A stretch of 64,000 bases of DNA from Anthopleura xanthogrammica (taxonomy: Eukaryota > Cnidaria > Anthozoa > Actiniaria > Actiniidae): assembly GCA_964019055.1 (NCBI GenBank), contig OZ025207.1, positions 27,127,617-27,191,616 on the forward strand, in the 5' to 3' direction. A model generated the notes under the pieces. It saw only the letters and a program-made list of their open reading frames with translations. It did not search any database and was not told the DNA's origin. Shown here one piece after another: positions 51,721 through 62,700 of the stretch. Numbering within the stretch: position 1 is the stretch's first letter; each line of letters begins with the position of its first letter. The position numbers were made by a program, and so were the translations under genes.

Positions 51721-52133
51721 CGTACAAAAGCTCGTGCATAGAAGAATGCAAATACACTAAATGTGGTCAGTGCTACATGAACGTCAAGCTGAAAGGATTT
51801 CATGCATAAATATTAAGCGGAAAGGATTAAAAAAATAAAATTAATTGATTAAGGTTTGATAACATTTTAATTTTCTCATGATATCATTATAAATACCATT
51901 ATAATTAATTGTAATATTAAAGTAATATTCTATTATCAATTATAATATTATAACAATAATTAAATAATTAAATATATTAATTTTTAGGAATTCGCTTCAT
52001 TGATGCGAATAAATACATTATAATTCTATAATATAGCATTCATACTGTATTATATATTCCCCACAAATGAAGGTCATTGTACATAAATATTGTTGAATGA
52101 GCAAATATGTTTTGACTAAACACCTTCAATCAA

Positions 52134-52523
52134 TTATTTCTTCAAGATACGAATTTCATTCAAGTCATCCCACATGTGATTTGTTTTTAAAGTTAATTGT
52201 TGAAAGTCGTGGGCCAGTTCCTGTGTTTTGAGCTTCATCAATCGAAGATTATTCAAGATGTCATCGACATTACTTGTTTTTGCTATTCCTTCGTCTCCTT
52301 CTTCTTCTTCATCACTGGTATCACTGTATTCTTCAGGTACCTTTAGCAAGTTTTTCGCCGATATTCGTGACTGGTTTGATAGTTTTCCCTCTTCAATCTT
52401 CGGTTGACCTTGTTTTTCTTCATGACTGTCCTTCGTTTCTTGTTCATCATGTTCCGATACAGTTATACGAGGTTTTTCTACATTTAGCCTTTTCAGCAAA
52501 GCCTTTCTTTTTAGAGGAAACAT
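52134..52523 (-). CDS. Unrecognised 129-aa acidic/coiled-coil ORF
   Basis: It starts MFPLKRKALLKRLNV and has a Glu/Lys-rich middle with an acidic patch SDTSDEEEEGDEG. The C-terminal half looks helical (VDDILNNLRLMKLKTQELAHDFQQL). Composition is protein-like and the ORF is the only open stretch in an AT-rich region. It might be a small intronless gene or the last exon of a gene; another minus-strand ORF (52553-52738) just upstream is in a different frame. No family assigned. Confidence 0.4.
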   Translation of the reverse strand: MFPLKRKALLKRLNVEKPRITVSEHDEQETKDSHEEKQGQPKIEEGKLSNQSRISAKNLLKVPEEYSDTSDEEEEGDEGIAKTSNVDDILNNLRLMKLKTQELAHDFQQLTLKTNHMWDDLNEIRILKK

Positions 52524-52943
52524 TTTCGGCTGTCAACAAACTCGTGTTAACTTCATAATACCTCTCTTTGGCTGCGTCCAGATCGGTTTGTCATCACCTG
52601 TGATCCAGAGGCGACAAATTGTTTTGTTTTACGTGGAAAACCCCAAACTTTTTTAGTGTATTCTAGTGTCTTCACTGGACGTATGGTAAGATCGATCAGA
52701 AGATCAATAAAATCTTTCTTAATATATTCATGTCTCATCCGTTTTTGTTTGACTTACAAAAGGCATGTCGTGTACACAATGAACGATTTATACCCATTAG
52801 TAAACATCCAGTCAATAAATTTGAGAGATTGTGTAAACAAAGGGTTGAAGGCTTAGGAATGAATCAACTCTTTAGCCTTCTATTGTTGAACAAATCATAT
52901 TAAAGAAATCGCTAGGGAAGAGGCGTTGAGTTTTATTGTATAT

Positions 52944-53219
52944 AGACCCCTTGCACGTGACGTCAAAGCAGCTCAATTTGGAGGTCGACGAAACAAAATA
53001 ATTTCTGAGAATAGACCTCTTTAGCTTCGTATGCAAATTGCCCATTTCAGACCACATAACATTCTCTTGAGAAATTTTCTTTTATTAAAATATTTACACA
53101 TGAAAGAAACAACTCCCAAGAGTGGCATCACATGGTCTGAAATGGGCACAACATGTAAACCTATTGTTTCAGTTTTTCTTCCAAAATTGAACTACATTCT
53201 GAATTGCTGCAAGGGGTCT
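52944..53219. repeat. Nested MITEs: TAGACCTCTT element inside a TAGACCCCTT element
   Basis: The outer element starts TAGACCCCTTGCACGTGACG and resumes after 53165, closing with TTGCTGCAAGGGGTCT. It is interrupted by a complete inner element (53014-53165) starting TAGACCTCTTTAGC and related to 8555-8712. Confidence 0.8.
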
Positions 53220-53724
53220 TTACGAATACAGCATATACAGCTATTTAAGATAATGTTGATGAAGGTTTTATGGCATGTGGGATGTTGCATACCACGCCCG
53301 AAATGCACTGAGTATTGGTGATGTGATTTCAAGCAGTGAAAGGTCACAGCAATGTGGGATTTTCACAAACTTTGTCTGCAGGTTTTTCCAGCATATCGTC
53401 TTCTGTTCTGACATTATTTACATATGAATATAATAGATTTCAAGCGTGGGAAGCAACATGCAACATGCAACAGGCAACAAAGCCTTCACCAACCTAAGCT
53501 GTATTCGATAGCAAGTGCGTTTATCTTTTTAGCAGATTAACTAATTGTTATTATTCATTGCAATTGATTGCATAGTACACAGAGTATAAAGAAAAGAAGG
53601 TGTATTTTGTATTTATTTATTTATTTTGTGCTTATATTACATATCCTGCTTGGACCCCAAAATATTTTAGTTAAAATAAAAAAATGTACAAAAATTTAAA
53701 GATATTTTCTTAGTAGCAGAATTT

Positions 53725-53950
53725 CACTCGTCTCTCACCTCTGGGGTCTTAGGTTCGATTCCTGGACTCGGCATCACATGTGAGTAGAGTTTGTTAGGTC
53801 TCTTCCTTAAATCGAGGGTTTTTCTCTGGGTTTGCGGTTTGCCCCTTCACAAAACCTAATGCACTAAATCCCAATTTGATCTGTGAATTAGCCGTGCCCC
53901 CTAACCTAGATCAGCCCAGAGGTTGTTTCAGCGATCCATAAATTTGAATG
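53725..53950 (+). mobile_element. tRNA-derived SINE (type 2 variant with GATCAG...GAGGTTGTTTCAG tail)
   Basis: CTCACCTCTGGGGTCTTAGGTTCGATTCCTGG head, GTGAGTAGAGTTTGTTAGG, TCGAGGGTTTTTCTC, then GATCTGTGAATTAGCCGTGCC and TAGATCAGCCCAGAGGTTGTTTCAG. The 57295-57590 copy has the same order. Confidence 0.7.
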
Positions 53951-54079
53951 GAAGGTTTCGCATGGGAATCTTCCAGACCCTGAATCAGCTAGACTATGGC
54001 AAGCCTGCACGCAGCTTGATCATTCTTCTCCCTCGGAACATTCGTGTCTGAAGATATCCCTTATTATCTGTTTACTCCA

Positions 54080-56617
54080 TCAAACTTGGAATTCAGAAAC
54101 ACTAAATTTTTCTGTATGAACAACAGGTGTTTCGTTGGGTACCAGTTTTGTCGTCGTTGCCTGAGTCTTCTTCTTATCCAACAAAATGTCACGTAATTCT
54201 TCCAAAAGAACAGACTGACTCTTCAATGTCGAAGAGATTTGTTTTAATCTGTGAAAAAAGTAAGAAGATATATAGATAACTTGACTTGAATGCACCTCCC
54301 CCATCCATCGGCCGCAAAACCTAATAAGTAAAATTCCAATTCCATCTCAGTGTGACTTTATAGATCAAACCAGAGTTTGTTTCAGACTTCGATCTGTGAG
54401 TTAGCCGTGCCCTGACTTAGATCAGACCAGAGTTTGTTTCAGACTTCGATCTGTGAGTTAGCCATGCCCTGACTTAGATCAGACCAGAGTTTGTTTCAGA
54501 CTTCGATCTGTGAGTTAGCCATGCCCTGACTTAGATCAGCCCAGAGGTTGTTTCAGGGTTCGATCTGTGAGTTAGCCATGCCCTGACTTAGATCAGCGCA
54601 GAGGTTGTTTCAGGGTTCGATCTGTGAGTTAGCCATGCCCTGACTTAGATCAGCGCAGAGGTTGTTTCAGGGTTCAATCTGTGAGTTAGCCATGCCCTGA
54701 CTTAGATCAGACCAGAGTTTGTTTCAGACTTCGATCTGTGAGTTAGCCATGCCCTGACTTAGATCAGCCCAGAGGTTGTTTCAGGGTTCAATCTGTGAGT
54801 TAGCCATGCCCTGACTTAGATCAGCGCAGAGGTTGTTTCAGGGTTCAATCTGTGAGTTAGCCATGCCCTGACTTAGATCAGACCAGAGTTTGTTTCAGAC
54901 TTCGATCTGTGAGTTAGCCATGCCCTGACTTAGATCAGCGCAGAGGTTGTTTCAGGGTTCAATCTGTGAGTTAGCCGTGCCCTGACTTAGATCAGCGCAG
55001 AGGTTGTTTCAGGGTTCAATCTGTGAGTTAGCCATGCCCTGACTTAGATCAGACCAGAGTTTGTTTCAGACTTCGATCTGTGAGTTAGCCATGCCCTGAC
55101 TTAGATCAGCGCAGAGGTTGTTTCAGGGTTCAATCTGTGAGTTAGCCATGCCCTGACTTAGATCAGCGCAGAGGTTGTTTCAGGGTTCAATCTGTGAGTT
55201 AGCCATGCCCTGACTTAGATCAGCGCAGAGGTTGTTTCAGGGTTCAATCTGTGAGTTAACCTAGGTGTAATGTCATGCATACAAATAATCTAGCTACTTA
55301 CTGGGCCTCATGTCGGGCGATCCGCTGGTCCATATTTGTTTGATCTTCTGATTTCTTTTCTTGTTCTTGTCGAGGTGAAAGTAGCATAACCAGACAATCC
55401 ACGATCTTAAAACAACAAGAACAACAACAACAACAATAAAAAAAACAGTTATGGACAGATTTTTTCCCTGAAGACGTCTCCTCACAAGTTAAAAATGGCT
55501 GCCAGATATTTGCAGAGGTTGAGGCGCTGTATGGACTTCTGGCATAATGGTCAAATAGGTCAATCTCCCATAGTGTGTGGAAATAATACAGGACAATGCT
55601 CTAGAAAGAAGGCGACAGGGACACGGGTGAAAAACGCACTGCGCATGCTCGAAAGTTCGGCAGAAAATTCATAGACGAGTCGTGTTTACGAAGAAAAACA
55701 TTGGAGATTTACATGTCTTGTATTATGCGAATATCTTATTTGACCAGGGGAAAAAAACAACTGAAGTAATGTGTCGGGAAAAAATAAGCACTAACTTTCC
55801 ACGAATGGCCTTAACTTTAGAGATTTACTAAACGCCGGTAAATCTCCAATGGTTTTCTTTGTAAACAAGACGAATTTCCGAGCATGCGCAGTGCGTTTTT
55901 CACTCGTGTCGGCGTCAGGGGAAGGGAAGTCCTTGCAGCCATACATTCCCTTGAAGATAGTTGCTTACAAGAAGGCGATCATGTAGTACCTTGTTTTTCA
56001 GTTTCTTTGGTCTGTTTGGATATTCTACATATTCCATGATTTGTGCCCTGCTCAGTATGAACGTTGGTAGAGCTCGTTCCAGTTGAGATAGATGCTCCAC
56101 CTGACACGAGAAAAACATCACAACATCACAAAGCTAGTCTTTATTATGGGAATTACGGGTAGCGCAGCGGATTCGAGTCCCGTGGTCGATCGTATGTGAG
56201 TAGAGTTGTTTGTTGGTTTTCTCCTGTGCTTCGAGTGTTTTTCTCCGGGTTCTCCGGTTTTCCTCCCTCCACAAAAATCAACTTCTAGATTCCAATTCGA
56301 TCCTGGGCTACACAGTAATCTCAGTGTGATACGACAGCCAAAGCTTTAATAGATTATTTGTGGTGTATTCTTCTCATGACAATTAACATCGAATGGGAGA
56401 ATGTGCCACTTAACTGCGGCTTGGAGACTGGACAAAGACTGGGTAGACAGGGAACCGTTATACAATAGCATGACTACCCACTGACCACCACTTGTTATAC
56501 TCCCAAGGACTATACCTGACTGGTGTATCTCTCCATGGCGGCCGTTTTGCGAATACTGTCAATATCACCAACTGCTAAACCAATCTACAGAACAACAGAC
56601 ACTTTAGGAATACGACC

Positions 56618-56670
<53 letters not shown>

Positions 56671-56747
56671 CAGACAGACATATGGACAGACAGACAGACA
56701 GATGGACAGACAGACAGACAGACAGGCGGACAGACAGACAGATGGAA

Positions 56748-56778
<31 letters not shown>

Positions 56779-59700
56779 AGGACAGAAAAATGGACAGACA
56801 GGCAGTAGCACCCGAAAACACACGACAAACATACAGAAACATATAGTAAGCTGACGGACATTGCCGACGGACTGAAAGACAGACATACCTTTTAGCTGCC
56901 TAATTCGTTTAGCTTGTTAGGTATTTTAGGCAGCTGTGCTCTTTTTTTGCAATTTTTATATATTATTTAATTGTTATGTAATTTTCATTTTCTTTAGAGT
57001 GCAAATAAATTGTTGTTGTTGTTGTGTATACTCACCAGGAGATTAAGAAAAATAATTGGCATCAAAAAACAATAAGCAATAAATAAGCCATAGAGTACAA
57101 ATCCATTGCCCTCAGAGTCGCGACCATTGCTGTAGTAGTTCAGAACAATCTCTTCGTATCGCAGATTGTCCAACATCATAAAAAATGTTGCGGCCAGTGA
57201 AGTTGATATGTTACCAAATCGTGTTTTAGACTGCAACAGGGAAGAGCATATTTGTTTATTGATACATCACAAGCATCGAAGTGTATGGGAATCAGGGGCG
57301 TCATAGTAGTACTCCACTCCGCCGCCTCTCACCTCTGGGGCCTCGGGTTCGATTTCTGGACTCTGCATCACATGCAAGTAGAATTTGTTGGGTCTCTCCC
57401 TTGATTCGAGGGTTTTTCCCCAGGCACTCCAGTTTTCCTCCCTTCGCAAAACTTTATACGTTAAATTCGAATTCGATCTGCGAGTTAGCCGTGTCAATCA
57501 GCCCAGAGGTTGTTTGAGGGTTCGATCTGTGAGTTAGCCGTGACCTGACTTTGATTAGCCTAGAAATTATTTCAGGGTATCGATGAAGGTTTGCATGGTA
57601 AAGACCAAGAATGGAAGAGTTTTGTGGTTCGTAAATGTTACTTACATAATTGTCCTTTAGGGAACATGTGATGACGTGGAAGGCAAATGCAAAAGCAGCC
57701 AGAAAAATAAGGAGAATTATAAGGACCTGAAAAACGAAGAAAAAGAAATGATTATTATCAATGTGTAGTAGATTGCGTTTTAAAATGTATTGATGTGCAA
57801 GATACGCAAGGGTTATAGAATGAACGCGAGTGTGATAAGGGATTTATCATCGTGAGTGAAGCTTAAAAACCACGAGGGTGAAGCCCTCATTTTTTAAAGG
57901 AAAGTTAGAATTTTAGCATTTCAAGGTACACACACTCATTAATGTACGTTAAATAGGGACGATAACTAGTTATCATCACTAGTGGCGATAAATAAAGGTT
58001 ATCACCACTGTTTAACGCATACTAATGAGTAAGACAGTTAAATATGGGATTTATCGCATTAGTTGCGACAATGGATTTAGGGTGTGTCATACGATACTAG
58101 AGTGTTATTATTGTATAGTGTACCTTTAATACTGTCTTAATGGTCTTTCGTATCATTACCACGTACAAACCCACGTAATTAAACCTGAAAAACACAGATC
58201 AGATTTTAAAATGATTTTAAAATGATTCACAGAAATTATAGATATTATTCAATTTATAAAATAACCGGTTATAATTCTTGTTTTGTGATTTGTTGAGGGC
58301 GTGTGCTTTACCAGATCACACAGAGGACACGCACACATTCTATATCGTCATTCGTATCCAAAACAACGCATAATAATTCGTATCTCAGTTGTAAAAATAA
58401 TGGTTAGACCTTCACGGGGCTAACATGACCACGTTAAGTGGCAGTCCCGTCTCTGTAGGGAAACACTGCACGAGGACGTACGTAAACAACTGACCCTGGC
58501 AGTGACCATCCTTCAGTGTCTGGCCTTTACTAATGATTTCTTAATGGGTTGATTGTGGGATGGGGATGGGGATTTTATGGGGTTGAAAGTTGGTGTAATG
58601 TACTTTTACGGGGACCATGTGTCCTATTGTACAGCACCAGCCTGATCGGGGCAAAATCTCAAATAAATAATCAAAATGATCTGTAAAAGAAATAGAAAAG
58701 CGCGCGAGTGCTGTGTACGCAGTTATAAACCACTGAGTTAACTCATCTTCTGTCACTCCCCGCGTGCTTTATAATCGCGCACAGCGCGCACATTGTCGTT
58801 ACAGGGGCATTAGTTGAAGTAACTTACTTGCTAATATAATGCAGTAACACTATCCAGGCAAGGAACACGCAAACAGCCATTTCTGCTAAACCAGGTTTTA
58901 TCAAAGTAAAAAACGTCAGCACGTACAAAGTGACTTCCAACCAATTGTTCAGGCTAAAAAAATATTTCCAGCCCTGCGGAGGACAATAAATGTGGCACAA
59001 CTATTAATTATAACCTTGACAATTCCTCCCCAACAACGAGTTGCGTCTGGTGTTGTGATGGTCACAGATAAATGAAAAAGCTGCGCACTCAAAGAAATGA
59101 CGTAACCAAGAGTGGCAGTAGTACATTCGATCCTTGGTTTAGATTTCATTGCCAGAAAAAAACGAACCAAAAATATAGGCGGGCTCTTTTCGTATACGTA
59201 TCATGCCATCGCATTGATCATTATGGCAGTAAAAAGAGGAAGGAAAAAGGGTTCTAGACGACGTTAAGTAATATTTCAAACCGTGAAATTTGGCGGGGGG
59301 AAAATTAAAGAGATTTGATTATTTTTTCTCGCTAATTTTTCGACTTACCGCGGGAATCATTCAATCATAGAATAAATAGATATTAGTGAGTCAAACAAGG
59401 AACTTTCTACACAGTGATCGTTACCTCATCAAACATCTGAAAACATTCCTTGGACAAGTTGTAGATACATGCGATCATTAGGATTACAGCCACTGCTGCC
59501 ATCAGTTTGTCTTCACGAAATGCCAGCACAATTAATGGCTGTCGAGGAGAAAGATAAGAGAAGATTGTACGTTACGAGTGTAAATGTATATAAGTGCTTT
59601 GAGATTCAACAAGCGTGTTTAATGTGGCTGGCTGGCTACTGTGTTTAACTTATTTTAAAACTTTACAACCTACAAAAATAATTAACAGAAAATGAAAAAA

Positions 59701-62700
59701 TATATACACTGCGCTACTCGGTCGAGGGTTTGACCAACAGGACACGGAAACCATATTTACTAATAGCGGGAAGCACGGGTGGCGTAGCGGTGAGAGCGCT
59801 TGCCTCTCGTCAAGGCGACCCGAGTTCGAGCCCCACTGGGCTCGGTGTCGTATGTGAGTAGAGTTGTTTGTTGGTTCTCTCCTGTGCTTCAAGGCTTTTC
59901 CGGGTTCTCCCGTTTTTTCTCCCTCCTCAAAAATCAACTTCTAGGTTACAATTGGAATGCAGTGTGGGAAGAGCCACTTGGTGGATTCCACTGTTAATTC
60001 TCATTTATTATTTTATTTATATATATATTTTCATAAGAATAATGAGCCACGTTCGGAGCGCGTCATTGTGTATCAATTTCCAGTCCAGTTACACATGTGT
60101 CAATGTTCTGCTCATAAACCGTCCTTGTTTTTGAATGGAATAACACAGGTGTCGCCTCACACCAATGTGACCAGGGTTCAATTCCCGCCAGGCTCGGTGT
60201 TGTATGTGTGTAGAATTCCTTGTCGGTTCTCTCCTGTGTTTCGAGGGCTTTTCTCTGGTTTTCCTCCCTCGTTAAAAATCAAATTAATACATGTAGATAA
60301 AAGAACTTGTTGTAAACGAACCTCTTTTAGCTTAGTTATCACGGTACTTGTGGTGTTAGTGTTGTCCCTTCCATTACTCGTATTCTTTACGAGATAGTCC
60401 ATCATGAAGACAATAAGCACAATGTAGATTAGAAAAACTGCTTGATTAAGAAACGCGCAGACAAGACCAAACTTTCTCCTGAAACACAAAACAAGAAAAC
60501 TGTTACACTCTGATATACTCTATTGTAAAAACCAAACTGCGACAGATTCAGTTTGAAACGGGCTTTTCCAGGGGCGGATCCAGGATTTTTCCAGGACGGT
60601 GTCCCGCATTGTACGGGCATCTGCCCGCGAGAAATGTGGCCGAACCAAACATTCAGAACCAAAAAAAGAAAACATTATGTATTGGTTATCTTCAAAATAG
60701 GGAGACAAATCGACCCAAGCGGGTGCGTACCTCCCCTCCCCTGGATCCGGCTCTGCTTTCTTACCATTTGATATCCATGAGTACTGAGCACAATGGATGG
60801 GTCAGACAGGGCAGTGTCTTGTACTTGACCATAATCTAGAATATAATATAGTAATAATATCTAATGAATATTGATAATCATTCTAATATCCCATGGATGG
60901 GTCATAGTACTTACATGTAGGGCACTCAGTGATTCTCGGATATTTTTAGTGTTCTTTTTCTCGTCTGGCATACCTTGGATAAACCTGAGATCGTACGTAA
61001 CCTGAAATACATTATTTTAACATACTTCATGTAACCTGCTAAATATCATCCAGACAGGAAAACAGAATAAGAGAATCGGTACGCGCAGCAGGCTTATGGT
61101 GCGGTAAGGTGCGAGCAACAACCTGGAAACATTGTTGAGTTGCAAGTTGCAGAGCGAATGTTAATCGTATTGCCATTCCGCGTGCAACAAATTATCAATG
61201 AGTAGACAGAGCTTCTACTTCTGTAACAAAGTTGCGCAACAAAATGTTGTTGTTGTACAGTTGGTAATTTGGAATTCATAGGACAAGGCACGAGTTGATT
61301 GTGGAGGATGGGAAGAGATGGAGAGAATCTGTGGAGGCCTTATGTGCCACGAGGCACGGAGGAGACAGGCAACAGGGTGGTAACACGAGCAACATGCACA
61401 TAAACTATGCTCTACTTGTGGCACATCTGGGCCATCGTGCATGCGTCTCTGTATATATTTAGAGAATATAGAGCATAACATGAATAAATTTTGACCATTC
61501 AATAATGAATGTCTAAAAAGCTTCCTTTGTTAATCCCGCCAACATATGGCTAGCTACGCTTCCATGGCTTTTTAGTCTTCCGACTCTCATGGAGATGGCT
61601 GTAAACCATGCAAAGATAAATGAGTAGTATTCTAGTCAATATCACTGTTATCTTGTTCATATTACCTTGTAATCTTCACTGTCAGGATCACCGGTTGCTT
61701 CTACACATCGATCAAGGAACTTCTGTAGACGGAAAATCACAGAAAACCGTGTTTGGTAAATTACAATCAACTATCAAGACCATTTAGAGCGAAGCCTTGA
61801 AAGAAAGGTACTGTTCCGTACGGCTCTCATCCTGCCCATCATATCTTGCCCAGCCCACTCCCATCTAAACTCTCAGACGTACATTGGTTCTGTAACGCAG
61901 AGAGTGTCCAACGGCTATCATTTGTATTGTACGATCATCTAATTCTTATTCTATTTCGCCATACGCATTTACCATCATTTATCATTGTAAGTTGTAAGTA
62001 TATATTTCCTTCATTTTGCCATTTCTGCGACTGTACCATATGCAGTATATTTAACACATTACCAACTTTGACAACCTTGCTCGCCATTAGAGTCCCAGTA
62101 GCTCAGTGGTTAGAAAATTGGACTATAGAAAACGGATCTGGTTGTGGGTTTGATTCCCATCTGGAATCAATTTTTTTCTGAGTTCATTTGTATGGTAGGA
62201 TCCTCTATTTCCTATGCTTGATAGCATTGATGATAAGATTGATATAGGACACTAATAGAAATACCTTGGCTACGTCAGGCATGTGTCTGACAAGAAGCTG
62301 TATCTGTGTATGTGTTCCATGTAGAGTACTACGCAACACTTCACGCCATCTGAGAAAGGAAACCAGAAAAGATAAGGTTATTAGAGCAGTTTTCGGTTGA
62401 CTATAAAAAAAACTTACGGCTCGGATTGCGCCTTGCCGTGACCGTGTCAGTGCCATGCCGTGACAGTGACAGTGCCATGCCGTGACCGTGTCAGTGCCAT
62501 GCCGTGACCGTGTCAGTGCCATGCCGTGACCGTGTCAGTGCCATGCCGTGACAGTGACAGTGCCATGCCGTGACCGTGTCAGTGCCATGCCGTGACAGTG
62601 ACAGTGCCATGCCGTGACCGTGTCAGTGCCATGCCGTGACAGTGACAGTGCCATGCCGTGACCGTGTCAGTGCCATACCGTGACAGTGACAGTGCCATGC

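Noticed and set aside
56523..56886. Several overlapping ORFs of 85-107 residues rich in Thr-Asp-Arg-Gln or Cys-Leu-Ser-Val
   Set aside because: They are produced by the GACA microsatellite and lie in a TRPA intron.
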